This document shows positions 1-9,406 of a stretch of 64,000 nucleotides of DNA, piece by piece. Source of the stretch: Sphaerospermopsis sp. SIO1G1 (GTDB lineage: Bacteria > Cyanobacteriota > Cyanobacteriia > Cyanobacteriales > Nostocaceae); assembly GCA_010672785.1 (NCBI GenBank), contig JAAHFX010000009.1, positions 508,448 through 572,447 of the forward strand, given 5' to 3'. The notes under the pieces are model-generated. The model saw nothing but the letters and a program-made list of their open reading frames with translations. It was not told the DNA's origin and did no database searches. A program made the translations under genes and the position numbers. The number at the start of each line of letters is the position of its first letter. Position 1 is the stretch's first letter.

Positions 1-2
1 GG

Positions 3-257
3 GAATTAATACACACTCTTTCCAGTCATCGAGAAGGAGTTTATACAGTAGCTTTAAGTTCCGATCAACAAATTATTGCTAGCGGGAGTGCGGATAAAAC
101 TATCAAATTATGGCATTTACAAACAGGAGAATTATTAGCCACTTTTTCCGGTCATGCTAACACAATCACTGCTTTATTATTTACTGCATCAGGAGAAATG
201 TTAGTTAGTGGTAGCTTGGATAAAACTATTAAAATTTGGCAACGCAGTGAAGGTTAG
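3..257 (+). CDS. WD40 repeat protein, C-terminal part (5' end outside window)
   Basis: The reading frame is open from the window edge and ends at TAG 255-257. It encodes about two WD40 blades: each ends in a DKTIKLW / DKTIKIW signature preceded by a GS..D.. stretch and a GH dipeptide about 30 residues earlier. WD40 repeats form a beta-propeller used for protein-protein contacts. In cyanobacteria such propellers often sit at the C-terminus of large NTPase or kinase proteins, but the N-terminal part lies outside the window so the full architecture is unknown. Confidence 0.85.
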   Translation, partial: ELIHTLSSHREGVYTVALSSDQQIIASGSADKTIKLWHLQTGELLATFSGHANTITALLFTASGEMLVSGSLDKTIKIWQRSEG

Positions 258-450
258 GTGAGTTGCACATTTTCAGCAGAAAATTTATACTTTTAAAATA
301 TAGATAAGTAAACATCTATGCTTGGTTTGTGGGTGAATACCATTACCCATGACTTTGACTAGAAATACTTTGAAGGTAAAACAGTATTTTGATATTACTT
401 CATTGAAATATTGTTAATTTCTCATCCATAAATTTATAAACTTTACTTCA

Positions 451-2259
451 ATGACTCAAACACCAATTATTCTCAACCCCCTTTTAGATCAACAAGCTCA
501 ATCAGGAAGTGATTTTCAATTCACATTTGCAAATAACACATTTTCTGATGCTGATGTAACTAATCCTTTTGATGATCTCATTGTTTTTGGTGATAGTCTT
601 TCTGACACCGGAAATGCTTTTGAAGCATCAGGAAACACTGCTCCTGCTTCACCTCCATACTTTGAAGGAAGGTTTTCTAACGGACTTGTGTGGATAGAGT
701 ATTTTGCACAAGAAATGGAATTTAGTGAAGAATCAATTAGAAACTTTGCTTTTGGAGGAGCTAAGACAGGTGAAAGTGAACTTGTTGATCCGACTACCAT
801 ACCAGGTTTAGAAACTCAACAGGGATTGATTACCATACCAGGTTTATTAACACAAATTGACCAATTTGAAGAAGAAATTGTCTCCAATCCTGTTAGTGAA
901 AATTCGCTATACATGATTTGGATTGGTTCTAATGATGTTCTTGACATTTTCGCTGATCCAGAAGTAGTTGTACCTAATGCAATTAACAATATCAGCAATG
1001 CAATTACTAGATTAAGCAATTTAGATGCTGAGGAAATTGTCATTGCTAACTTAACAGATTTAGGTGCTACCCCACTTATTACTGGACTTGGTGAAAGATT
1101 CCCTTTGATTGTTGATCCTGAAGAATTTAGAGCAACTTCCATTACTTTTAATGAAGCTTTAAGTGAGGAAGTTAATCAATTAGAAACATCTCTCAATATT
1201 GATTTACCTCTAGTAGATATCTTTGCTTTCAATGAAGAAGTTCAAGACGATGTAGAAAATAGTGGAGGAGAGGAATATGGTTTCACGAATATAACTGAAC
1301 CTTTGCTCAATGCAGGTGATAATGTTAATCCAGATGAATACGCATTTTTTGATCAAGTTCACCCCACTACCAGACTACACCAATTTATATCTCAAACCTT
1401 TCTAGAAACACTGGTAGAAGAAGAAACTATCACCGATTTTATTACCTATTCAGCAACATTAGCTGATGATAGTGAATTACCAGATTGGTTAGAATTTAAT
1501 CCCATAACTCGCACATTTGATGGTACTCCCACTGATGAAAATATAGGCACTTTAGATATCAAAGTTACTGCAACTGATCAAGAAGGTTTAATAGCAACAG
1601 ATACCTTTTCTCTTGTTATTGAAGACACAACTCCTGCTATAGTTACTGGAACTCCTGAAGCAGATACAAAAATAGCTGGAATTGACTTTGATGGCACTAA
1701 TAATATAATATTTACTGGTGCAGAAAATGACCTAGTTGAGAGTCCTTTTGCTGGTAGTTTAGCTGGTAAAAATCGGATTGCAACTGGTAGTGGAGATGAT
1801 ATTATTTTCGTAGCTGATGGCGATCGCGCTTTTGGTGGAAGTGGAGGTGATATACTCGATGCTACAGATGCTAGTAACTATCGTCTCTCTGGTGGAAGTG
1901 GTAATGATACGTTCTACCTTGGTGAAAATGGCCGCGCTTTAGGTGGAGATGGAGAGGATGATTTTTTTGTTCAAGAGGATGGAAATAACATCATTGCTGG
2001 TGGTGAAGGTGCTGACAAATTCTGGGTTGCAAATGTGAGTTTACCCATCAGCCAAAATACGATTACCGACTTCACAATTGGAGTTGATAAAATCCATTTC
2101 AGTGGTTTTGAAAACCTTGGTTTTGATGGAATAACTAGAGAACAAATAGGTGCGGATACCTTGTTAAAATTAGACACAACAGAAGTAGCTTTATTAGTGG
2201 GAATTAATGCTAATTCCATTACAGCAAATGATTTTGATTTTGCGGCTACTATAGTTTAA
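451..2259 (+). CDS. Secreted GDSL/SGNH esterase nested in a cadherin-like domain, with RTX-like C-terminus
   Basis: This 602-residue protein is probably a secreted lipase/esterase. The SGNH hydrolase part (about 40-325) has block I GDSLSDTGN with Ser49, block III GSND with Asn161, and block V DQVHP with Asp301 and His304, so the catalytic set is complete. The flanking pieces, residues 1-39 (FANNTFSDAD) and 331-391 (ITYSATLADDSELPDWLEF...), look like the two halves of one dystroglycan-type cadherin-like domain, with the esterase inserted between its strands. Residues 400-600 are glycine/aspartate-rich, degenerate RTX-like repeats (GGSGND, GGEGAD) ending in an NTITDF..GVDKI motif. There is no N-terminal signal peptide, which fits type I (HlyB/D/TolC) secretion through a C-terminal signal. 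Substrate unknown. Confidence 0.85.
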   Translation: MTQTPIILNPLLDQQAQSGSDFQFTFANNTFSDADVTNPFDDLIVFGDSLSDTGNAFEASGNTAPASPPYFEGRFSNGLVWIEYFAQEMEFSEESIRNFAFGGAKTGESELVDPTTIPGLETQQGLITIPGLLTQIDQFEEEIVSNPVSENSLYMIWIGSNDVLDIFADPEVVVPNAINNISNAITRLSNLDAEEIVIANLTDLGATPLITGLGERFPLIVDPEEFRATSITFNEALSEEVNQLETSLNIDLPLVDIFAFNEEVQDDVENSGGEEYGFTNITEPLLNAGDNVNPDEYAFFDQVHPTTRLHQFISQTFLETLVEEETITDFITYSATLADDSELPDWLEFNPITRTFDGTPTDENIGTLDIKVTATDQEGLIATDTFSLVIEDTTPAIVTGTPEADTKIAGIDFDGTNNIIFTGAENDLVESPFAGSLAGKNRIATGSGDDIIFVADGDRAFGGSGGDILDATDASNYRLSGGSGNDTFYLGENGRALGGDGEDDFFVQEDGNNIIAGGEGADKFWVANVSLPISQNTITDFTIGVDKIHFSGFENLGFDGITREQIGADTLLKLDTTEVALLVGINANSITANDFDFAATIV

Positions 2260-2322
2260 ATATTGTGGGGGTTTGGCAATGCTAAACTCCTCAATATAGA
2301 AAATAATAAATAATTAGCAATT

Positions 2323-2883
2323 ATGACTATCATTAAAGAACATAAAATTACACTAAATGAGTTTTTCAAATTACCAGAAACTAAACCAGCATCAGAATTT
2401 ATTAATGGTAAAATAATTCAAAAACCTATGCCACAGGGTGAACATAGCCGTCTACAAATTAAATTGTGTACTACTATTAATCAAGTAGTCGAAACACAAA
2501 AAATTGCTTATGCTTTTCCGGAACTACGTTGTACTTTTTGTAATGTAACAATTGTCCCAGATATTTCCATATTTCGTTGGCAAAGAATACCCAAAACTAC
2601 ATCAGGAAAAATTAGTAATCGGTTTGAAATTCATCCTGACTGGGTAATTGAAATTCTCTCACCCGAACAACAACAAAAAACAGTATTAACAAAATTATTA
2701 CATTGTTCCCGCAATGGTACAGAATTAGGATGGTTAATGAACCCAGAAGAAGAAAGTGTTTTAGCTGTATTTGCAGGACAAAAAGTTGAATTATATACAG
2801 GGGATGATATGTTACCCATAATTCCTGGAATTGAGTTAGATTTAACGGTTGCAGAAGTTTTTGGGTGGTTGAATTTTGGTTGA
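2323..2883 (+). CDS. Uma2 family (DUF820) PD-(D/E)XK nuclease-like protein
   Basis: This 186-residue protein matches the cyanobacterial Uma2/DUF820 family, which has the PD-(D/E)XK restriction-endonuclease fold. Visible landmarks are an N-terminal FINGKIIQKPMP segment, VPDISIF (candidate catalytic Asp), the PDWVIEILSPE motif (candidate Glu), and a C-terminal PGIELDLTVAEVF segment. The family is hugely expanded in Nostocales and its biological role is mostly unknown. It stands alone, 63 bp after the esterase gene on the same strand. A second, longer Uma2 gene lies near 57 kb. Confidence 0.85.
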   Translation: MTIIKEHKITLNEFFKLPETKPASEFINGKIIQKPMPQGEHSRLQIKLCTTINQVVETQKIAYAFPELRCTFCNVTIVPDISIFRWQRIPKTTSGKISNRFEIHPDWVIEILSPEQQQKTVLTKLLHCSRNGTELGWLMNPEEESVLAVFAGQKVELYTGDDMLPIIPGIELDLTVAEVFGWLNFG

Positions 2884-3408
2884 AACCCTAATTTTTGCTT
2901 TAAATCGAATTAGTTGGAAACGGAGGGGTAAACACGGGGATACTACCACTAAATCCCTGATTTCTCACATCAGTTCATAAACTATGAACCAGATAAAAAA
3001 GAAACTGGTGATTTTGTATTTTGTTAGTTTTTAAAAACTTGTTAATTTAACAAACATCGGCAATAAAATTAATAAATAACAGTAGAAAAGATTCCTAAAA
3101 TATACTTTGAATCCTGAAAATTCTCTTCAGATGTTTGATCCTACCAAATTTTGGAGTCCATCAGTGGTAAAATAGCCAAAGTATTATTATACTCATATTC
3201 CATGAAGATAAATTAACTAGGACTGACACAAAATCTACTTTAAATACCGTCATTGCGACAAAAGGAAGCGATCTTCAAACCTAACTTTTTGTTAAAATGC
3301 GTAAGTCCTATTAACCACAAAACCTCTTCTATTTTGGCTTTTGCCTTTTGTCCCGTGCCTTGTTATCATGGAAGTTTTTAATCCCTACTTACATATCTTC
3401 TCACTTTT
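2884..3408. other. Gene-free stretch with one inverted-repeat element
   Basis: 525 bp between the Uma2 gene and a small membrane-protein gene, AT-rich and with stops in all frames. The only structure I see is the short inverted-repeat element at 3219-3309, annotated separately. No convincing promoter or RNA gene was recognised. Confidence 0.6.
3219..3309. mobile_element. MITE-like element, family 1 (AGGACTTACGCA ends), diverged copy
   Basis: 91 bp bounded by AGGACTGACACA on the left and TGCGTAAGTCCT on the right, a worn version of the 12-bp terminal inverted repeat AGGACTTACGCA. The same ends, at nearly the same spacing, occur at 16419-16511, 32106-32197, 51578-51669 and 60131-60224. The interior has diverged from the other copies and there is no coding capacity. 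Confidence 0.7.
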
Positions 3409-3600
3409 ATGGAAAATCAACTAGGTTTCTTGTTTAAATTACTGATTCTCTCTACTCTTATTTCCTGTCTAATTAAATATGTCTGTCCAATGTTAGCAGT
3501 TCCGGAAACATCTATTAATGCTTTAATTTTAGTGTTGTTACCAACTCTGATTATGATTACTATTTTCTTAACCAGAATGACAAAACAGAAACAAAATTAA
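3409..3600 (+). CDS. Small two-helix membrane protein, hypothetical
   Basis: 63 residues with two strongly hydrophobic stretches (about 7-30 and 35-57) and a basic C-terminus (RMTKQKQN), so probably a two-span inner-membrane protein with its tail in the cytoplasm. I do not recognise a named family. It lies 96 bp upstream of the AI-2E family permease on the same strand, so the two may be co-transcribed, but no functional link can be read from the sequence. Confidence 0.6.
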   Translation: MENQLGFLFKLLILSTLISCLIKYVCPMLAVPETSINALILVLLPTLIMITIFLTRMTKQKQN

Positions 3601-3696
3601 ATGGTTCTTCGGTAATTATTGTGGTAGATTACCAAATGGTTAACAGGAAACAGAAGAAAGAGACACTGAGTTCAATTATAACTGGGGAGTCAATTT

Positions 3697-4812
3697 GTGA
3701 AAATTGGGCAATGGATTGGTTTAATTGCTATCGTTTTATCCTTATATATTCTGTGGCAATTACGAGAAGTTTTATTATTAATATTCGCTGCTGTGGTTTT
3801 AGCCACAACTTTAAATAGATTAGCACGGACTTTACAAAATTTTGGAGTTAAAAAGAATTTATCAATTGCTTTATCTGTAGCTATATTTTTTACTGGAGTC
3901 ATCGTTTTTTTCTGGTTAATCGTTCCTCCATTTACCCAACAATTCCAAGAATTAACTTATCGAGTACCCCAAGGTTTTGAACGGATAAATAGTTGGATTG
4001 ATGAACAAAGAACATATATTCCTCCTCAATTAATACCCTTCATTCCTGATCTGAATAGATTAATTGCAGAAGTGCAACCTTTATTCAATAGTGTTTTAGG
4101 AAACTCCTTCGCTTTTGTATCTAGTTCCTTAGTAGTTATTTTAAACATTTTATTAGTTTTAGTATTAACCGGAATGCTTTTAGCTGATCCGATTGCTTAT
4201 AAAAAATTATTTATTCGCCTATTTCCCTCCTTTTATCGCCACAGAGTAAATGGCATTTTAGATGAGTGTGAAGAGTCTTTAGAAAGATGGGTGACAGGAG
4301 CATTTATTGCTGTTGTTGTAGTTGGTTTAATGAGTCTTTTCGGCTTATCAATTTTAGGAGTTAAAGCTGCTTTAGCATTGGGTGTTTTAGCTGGTTTCAT
4401 GAATTTAATTCCCAATTTAGGCCCAACAATGAGTGTAGTTCCAGCAATGGCGATCGCACTTTTAGATTCTCCTTGGAAATCATTAGCAGTGTTAATTCTA
4501 TACTTTTTTATTCAGCAAGCTGAGAGTAATTTTCTCACACCTATGGTTATGGCACATCAGGTATCTTTATTACCAGCAGTAACTTTAATTGCCCAATTAT
4601 TTTTTGTGACATTTTTTGGATTTTTAGGCTTATTTCTAGCATTACCTTTAACTGTAGTTGCCAAAATTTGGGTAGAAGAAGTATTAGTTAAAGATGTGTT
4701 AGATCAATGGAAATCTCATCATCAAATGGACAGTGAAATGGTGATGATTTCCGAATCTGCTGATCATAATGAAGTTCCAGAAATGGAATTAATTTCTCCA
4801 GAGGAAGAATAG
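3697..4812 (+). CDS. AI-2E family transporter (UPF0118/PerM-like permease)
   Basis: 371-residue polytopic membrane protein. It shows the family pattern: an N-terminal pair of helices, a long amphipathic middle region (QEL...RVPQGFERINSWID), then a block of helices with GVLAGFMNLIPNLGPTMS and a QQAESNFLTPMVMAHQVSLLPAVTLI motif near the C-terminus, which are typical of UPF0118 proteins. The family includes quorum-signal exporters, Na+/H+ antiporters and uncharacterised permeases, so the substrate cannot be named. The start is GTG at 3697, supported by a GGGGAG Shine-Dalgarno about 8 bp upstream. The acidic C-terminal tail is cytoplasmic. Confidence 0.9.
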   Translation: MKIGQWIGLIAIVLSLYILWQLREVLLLIFAAVVLATTLNRLARTLQNFGVKKNLSIALSVAIFFTGVIVFFWLIVPPFTQQFQELTYRVPQGFERINSWIDEQRTYIPPQLIPFIPDLNRLIAEVQPLFNSVLGNSFAFVSSSLVVILNILLVLVLTGMLLADPIAYKKLFIRLFPSFYRHRVNGILDECEESLERWVTGAFIAVVVVGLMSLFGLSILGVKAALALGVLAGFMNLIPNLGPTMSVVPAMAIALLDSPWKSLAVLILYFFIQQAESNFLTPMVMAHQVSLLPAVTLIAQLFFVTFFGFLGLFLALPLTVVAKIWVEEVLVKDVLDQWKSHHQMDSEMVMISESADHNEVPEMELISPEEE

Positions 4813-4816
4813 TTAG

Positions 4817-4842
4817 AATTGAGAATTGAGAATTGAGAATTG
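4817..4842. repeat. Heptamer tandem repeat (GAATTGA)n
   Basis: About three and a half copies of GAATTGA lie immediately after the stop of the permease gene. It is one of many 7-bp tandem repeats of different sequence in this window, matching the STRR class known in heterocystous cyanobacteria. Confidence 0.7.
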
Positions 4843-4877
4843 TGATCCAAACAAATTATTTCAGGAAAATTCTACTG

Positions 4878-5639
4878 ATGAATACTAATAGAAAAACTAA
4901 ATTTTTATCTTGTTTATCTATCTTGATCATCATCTTCGGAGTCAATATTTTTATCCCTGTCATTCCTATAGCGATCGCCGATCAGCACACCCACACAAAA
5001 ACCATTTATGAACAGCGACAAAATCACAGTTCTGATGGTATCGGTAAATTCTACATGGGTAGAGAAATAGCTAATGTCATGGGTTATACTGGGGCCGGAT
5101 GGTTAGAAAGGCCAAGCAGAGAAATAGAAGAAAAAACCAGTCAAATAGTTGAACTGTTAGATTTAAAACCAGATCATGTAGTTGCAGATATTGGTGCAGG
5201 TACAGGTTATTTAAGTTTTTTAATTGCACCTTTATTAACTGAGGGTAAAGTTTTAGCAGTTGATATCCAACCACAAATGTTAGAAATAATTGACTATTTT
5301 AAACAAGAGAAAAATATCAATAATGTTCAACCAATTTTAGCCACAGAAACCAATCCAAACTTACCAGCAACAAGTATAGATTTCGCAATATTTGTAGATG
5401 CTTATCATGAATTAGGATATCCCCAGGAAGTAATGACAGAAATAGTTAAAGCTCTAAAACCTGGGGGTAAAGTTGTGTTAGTAGAATATCGAGCAGAAAA
5501 TCCTTTTATTAGGATCAAGCGTTTACATAAAATGTCACAAAGACAGGTGAAAAAAGAAATGCAAGCTGTGGGTTTGGTTTTTCAGGAGACTAAAAACAAT
5601 TTACCACAACAGCATTTTATGGTATTCACTAAGGCTTGA
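4878..5639 (+). CDS. Exported class I SAM-dependent methyltransferase
   Basis: 253-residue protein. The SAM-binding glycine loop is clear (VADIGAGTGYLSFLI), followed by VLAVDIQPQML (acidic residue that contacts the ribose) and the later LKPGGKVVLVEYR strand of the Rossmann-like fold. The N-terminus has a basic head and a hydrophobic helix ending near IAIADQH, a likely signal peptide or membrane anchor, which is unusual for a methyltransferase. I chose ATG 4878, preceded by AGGA, over the in-frame TTG at 4833, because the extra codons come from a GAATTGA heptamer repeat. Substrate unknown. Confidence 0.85.
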   Translation: MNTNRKTKFLSCLSILIIIFGVNIFIPVIPIAIADQHTHTKTIYEQRQNHSSDGIGKFYMGREIANVMGYTGAGWLERPSREIEEKTSQIVELLDLKPDHVVADIGAGTGYLSFLIAPLLTEGKVLAVDIQPQMLEIIDYFKQEKNINNVQPILATETNPNLPATSIDFAIFVDAYHELGYPQEVMTEIVKALKPGGKVVLVEYRAENPFIRIKRLHKMSQRQVKKEMQAVGLVFQETKNNLPQQHFMVFTKA

Positions 5640-5653
5640 TTATCTCACACAAA

Positions 5654-5787
5654 TCAGTTATCAGTTATCAGTTATCAGTTATCAGTTAGCAGTTATCAGT
5701 TAGCAGTTATCAATTATCAATTATCAGTTATCGCTATTCACTATTCACTGTTCACTGTTCACTGTTCACTGTTCACTATTCACTGTC
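5654..5787. repeat. Heptamer STRR array (TCAGTTA)n then (CTGTTCA)n
   Basis: Two adjacent heptamer arrays fill the gap between convergent genes. The first is built from TCAGTTA with TAGCAGT and TCAATTA variants, the second from CTATTCA/CTGTTCA. Convergent ends on both sides suggest a neutral location. The TCAGTTA array is related to the one at 36738-36821. Confidence 0.9.
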
Positions 5788-5807
5788 ACCCCATCACCCC
5801 ATCTTAT

Positions 5808-6089
5808 TTACAGTATTTGGGGAATTAAGCTAACTTTTTTATCTGCACTATTCCAAACTATCCAATTGATTTGATCATCTAAATCTACAGGGTTGTCAGT
5901 CACATTAAAATATAGCTTACCTTTGCCTTTAACTTCAACAGCAAAATCATAATTTTGAGCATACACGACAATAAAACCCCGATCCCGTAAACAATACATG
6001 GCCCAATTTTTTAAAGATTGTTTATAGGGTTCGTGGGGAATAGAAGGGTTAGTAATTACGTCATTAATAACTTTTAAAACTTTTTCCAT
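5808..6089 (-). CDS. Hypothetical 93-residue cyanobacterial protein
   Basis: Small soluble protein without signal peptide or membrane segment. It is predicted mixed alpha/beta, with an amphipathic N-terminal helix (MEKVLKVINDVI) and a strand-rich second half (FAVEVKGKGKLYFNVTDN). I do not recognise a family. It lies 23 bp downstream of the RND pump gene on the same strand and may be the last gene of that operon, but nothing in the protein suggests an efflux role. Confidence 0.6.
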   Translation of the reverse strand: MEKVLKVINDVITNPSIPHEPYKQSLKNWAMYCLRDRGFIVVYAQNYDFAVEVKGKGKLYFNVTDNPVDLDDQINWIVWNSADKKVSLIPQIL

Positions 6090-6112
6090 CTTACTATCTT
6101 AAATTGTGTGAA

Positions 6113-9100
6113 CTAGACAACATCATCATAACTGATATCGCCTTTTCTCAAAAGCTGAAAATTCTGACGGATCTTACCAATTACAATGTATAGGATCGGT
6201 ACAATAAACAAACTTAAAAAAGTTGCTACCAACATACCCCCAAATACCGTAGTACCCAAAGATTGACGACTTCCCGCACCTGCACCAGTAGCAATTACTA
6301 GGGGGAAAATGCCCAACAGTGTAGATATAGCAGTCATTAAAATCGGACGTAAACGACCTTTTGCTGCTTCCACTGCTGCTTTAGTAATTGGTAAACCTTG
6401 ATCTCTTAATTGGTTAGCAAACTCAACAATTAAAATCGCATTTTTACTAGCCAAACCAATTAACATAACTAACCCAACTTGGCAGAATACATCATTATTT
6501 AAACCCCGTAAAGACTGAGATGCTAAAGCTCCCATAATAGCTAGGGGAACTGACAACATAATAATTAAAGGATCAACATAATTATCATATTGAGCAGCTA
6601 AGACTAAAAACACAAACACCAAACCTAAACCAAAAATTAACGGTGCTTGTCCACCAGATTCTTTTTCTTCCGCAACAATACCCGACCATTCATAACCCAT
6701 CCCTGTGGGTAAAATTTCTTGAGCTAATTGTTCCATTGCTGTGGTAGCTTGTCCTGAACTAAAACCAGGTGCAGCAGAACCGTTGATTTCAATGGAACGA
6801 TAGAGGTTGTAATGATTAATAGTTTGTGGCCCAGTTGTAGAAGTTAATTTGACTAAACTTCCCAAAGGAATCATCTGATTATTTTGTGAGCGTACATACA
6901 AAGAATTAATGTCATTGGGATTAGAACGGAATTGTGATTCAGCTTGCACATACACCCGATAGGTACGGGAAAGGAAATTAAAATCATTCACATATCTTGA
7001 ACCTATATAAGTTTGTATGGTACTGAAAATGTCATTAATAGGAACTTGTAAAGATTTGGCTTTTTTTCGGTCTACTTCCACAACAATTTGGGGTGTGTTG
7101 GCTTTAAAAGTGCTAAATACAGCCTGCAATGCTGGATTTTGATTACCCTGCATCATGAACTCACCCACAACAGCCAACATATCATTTAAACTATATGTTC
7201 CTGTGACATCTTGTAATTGAAATTGAAAACCACTAAAACTACCTAAACCACGAATTGCTGGAGGGTTCACAGGAAATACACTTGCTTCTGTGATGTTAGA
7301 TAATTTGCCTCTTAATTGTCCGAGAATAGCTTGTACAGATTGATTTGGTTGTTTTCTTTCATCCCAGGATTTTAAAGTACTGAAAATGACACCACTGTTA
7401 GCAGTATTACCACTAAAACTAAACCCACCAATGGCAAATGTTCCTGTAATTTCTGGAATGCTTAAAATCTGTTGTTCTACCTGACTCATCACGTTACTTG
7501 TATATTGCAAAGATGAACCTTCTGGAGCTTGAATAATGGTGATAAAATAACCCTGGTCTTCATCAGGAAGAAATGAGCTAGGAACGTATGAATAAAGCCA
7601 AACTGTAAACAGAATTAAAGCCATAAATACAGCTAAAACAATCGCTTTAATTCTAGTTAGAAATAGTAACAATCGTCGGTATACGATCTGGATCAAATCT
7701 AAAAATTGATTGACAGAACCAAATAATAATTTGAAAACTCCTTTTGGTGGGGGAGTTACACGTAATATAGATGCAGCAATGGAAGGTGTCAGAGTCAGAG
7801 CTAAAAAAGTAGAAATTGTAATCGAAAAAGCAATAGTTAAAGCAAATTGTCTATAGATATTTCCCGTTGAACCAGGGAAAAAAGCTACTGGTACAAATAC
7901 CGCCATTAATACTAATGATGTTGCTAAAACTGCTCCTGATAATTCACTCATGGCCACAGATGCAGCTTTATGGGGAGAAATCTTTTCTTCTTGAATGAGG
8001 CGGGAGATATTTTCCACCACAATAATTGCATCATCAACCACCATCCCTGTCGCTAGGGTTAAACCAAACATGGTTAATGTATTAATGGAAAAATTAAAGA
8101 TTTTAATAAAGGCAAAAGTACCTATTAATGCCAAAGGAATCGTAATTACAGGAATTAAAGTTGTCCGCCAATCTTGTAAGAAAATGAAGATCACCAAAAC
8201 CACAAGAGCGATCGCTAACAATAATGTTTTGACTACTTCTGCTAAAGATCCTTCAATAATTGTAGTTGTATCAAAGGCAATGTTATATTTCACCCCTGGA
8301 GGAAAATTTTGAGACAGTTGTACCATCTCTTTTTTTACTCTCCTGGCAACATCTAAAACATTACTACCCGGAGCGGGAAATATACCTATACCTACCCCTG
8401 CTTGAGCTTTAAATCTTAAAAAAGAACTATAATTTTGAGCGCCTAGTTCTGCTCTACCAACATCTTGTAATTTAATTAAACTACCATCCTCAGCAGTTCT
8501 AATTACTAAATCCTCAAATTCTTCCGGTTTTGTTAATCTACTAATAGCCCTTAAATCAACTTGATACATTTGCCCTTTTGGGGCTGGTTCTTGGCCAATT
8601 TGTCCTACACCTACTTGTATATTTTGCTCATTTAACGCATTTACTACGTCGTTGGTTGTTAATTGACGACTAGCTAGTTTATTAGGATCAAGCCATAACC
8701 GCATTGCATAACGACGTTCCCCAAAAATCCTAGCTTCGCTCACACCAGGCAACCGTTTTAAAGCATCGGCGACATATAAATCAGTGTAGTTACTCAGGAA
8801 AACATTATCAAATTCCTCACTTTCACTATACAAACCCATCGCTAACAAAATATTGTTAGACTGTTTACTCACTGTCACCCCTGTTTGGATCACAGGTTCT
8901 GGTAACTGTGGTTCTGCTAAAGAAACTCGGTTGAGAACATCAACAGCAGCAATATCTTTATCTTTTGTCCCATCAAAGGTAACTGTAATGGTACTAGTTC
9001 CATCATTACTACTACTAGAAGTAATGTATTTAATGCCATCAATACCATTAATTTGTCTTTCTAAAATTGAGGTAACTGTACTCTCTACTACTTCTGCACT

Positions 9101-9259
9101 AGCACCAATATAGTTGGAAGTAACAATAATTTGGGTAGGGCTAATTTCTGGATATTGTGCTATGGGCAAAGTCGGTATACAGATTGCTCCTATTAAGAAT
9201 ACGATAATAGCGCAAACAGTGGTAAATACAGACCGCCTAATAAAAAAATCAGCAAACAT
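6113..9259 (-). CDS. RND multidrug efflux permease, HAE1/AcrB type
   Basis: 1048 residues, the usual length for the hydrophobe/amphiphile efflux RND family. It begins with the typical MFADFFIRRSVFTTV and TLPIAQYPEISPTQI segments, has two large periplasmic loops, and shows the family membrane motifs GMVVDDAIIVVEN (proton-relay Asp pair in TM4) and GLASKNAILIVEFA (Lys in TM10). It uses the proton gradient to expel drugs or amphiphiles from periplasm or membrane through a TolC-type channel. The adaptor gene lies just upstream (147-bp gap). No outer-membrane channel gene is nearby, so it probably shares a TolC encoded elsewhere. Confidence 0.95.
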   Translation of the reverse strand: MFADFFIRRSVFTTVCAIIVFLIGAICIPTLPIAQYPEISPTQIIVTSNYIGASAEVVESTVTSILERQINGIDGIKYITSSSSNDGTSTITVTFDGTKDKDIAAVDVLNRVSLAEPQLPEPVIQTGVTVSKQSNNILLAMGLYSESEEFDNVFLSNYTDLYVADALKRLPGVSEARIFGERRYAMRLWLDPNKLASRQLTTNDVVNALNEQNIQVGVGQIGQEPAPKGQMYQVDLRAISRLTKPEEFEDLVIRTAEDGSLIKLQDVGRAELGAQNYSSFLRFKAQAGVGIGIFPAPGSNVLDVARRVKKEMVQLSQNFPPGVKYNIAFDTTTIIEGSLAEVVKTLLLAIALVVLVIFIFLQDWRTTLIPVITIPLALIGTFAFIKIFNFSINTLTMFGLTLATGMVVDDAIIVVENISRLIQEEKISPHKAASVAMSELSGAVLATSLVLMAVFVPVAFFPGSTGNIYRQFALTIAFSITISTFLALTLTPSIAASILRVTPPPKGVFKLLFGSVNQFLDLIQIVYRRLLLFLTRIKAIVLAVFMALILFTVWLYSYVPSSFLPDEDQGYFITIIQAPEGSSLQYTSNVMSQVEQQILSIPEITGTFAIGGFSFSGNTANSGVIFSTLKSWDERKQPNQSVQAILGQLRGKLSNITEASVFPVNPPAIRGLGSFSGFQFQLQDVTGTYSLNDMLAVVGEFMMQGNQNPALQAVFSTFKANTPQIVVEVDRKKAKSLQVPINDIFSTIQTYIGSRYVNDFNFLSRTYRVYVQAESQFRSNPNDINSLYVRSQNNQMIPLGSLVKLTSTTGPQTINHYNLYRSIEINGSAAPGFSSGQATTAMEQLAQEILPTGMGYEWSGIVAEEKESGGQAPLIFGLGLVFVFLVLAAQYDNYVDPLIIMLSVPLAIMGALASQSLRGLNNDVFCQVGLVMLIGLASKNAILIVEFANQLRDQGLPITKAAVEAAKGRLRPILMTAISTLLGIFPLVIATGAGAGSRQSLGTTVFGGMLVATFLSLFIVPILYIVIGKIRQNFQLLRKGDISYDDVV

Positions 9260-9406
9260 AATTAATTTGTAATTCGTAATTCGTAATTCGTAATTCGTAA
9301 TGCCTCTTTCAGAGAAGTTTCACTAACGTAATGCTACTTATGGCTAACGCCACGCTCCGCGAACGTGAACGCTTACGTAATTCGTAATTCTAAATTCTAA
9401 AATTGA
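9260..9406. repeat. Repeats between adaptor and pump genes
   Basis: Contains about four copies of the heptamer AATTCGT (about 9267-9300) and a dispersed palindromic sequence (about 9324-9380) with GGCTAACGCCACGCTCCGCG and GCTTACGTAATTCG. Related palindromes lie near 16268-16312 and 33668-33731. The repeat sits inside an apparent two-gene operon and could affect translation or stability of the pump message. Confidence 0.75.

Noticed and set aside
5654..5787. Possible CRISPR array or iterons
   Set aside because: The period is 7 bp with no unique spacers, and the gap lies between convergent genes with no replication gene near; fits STRR repeats.
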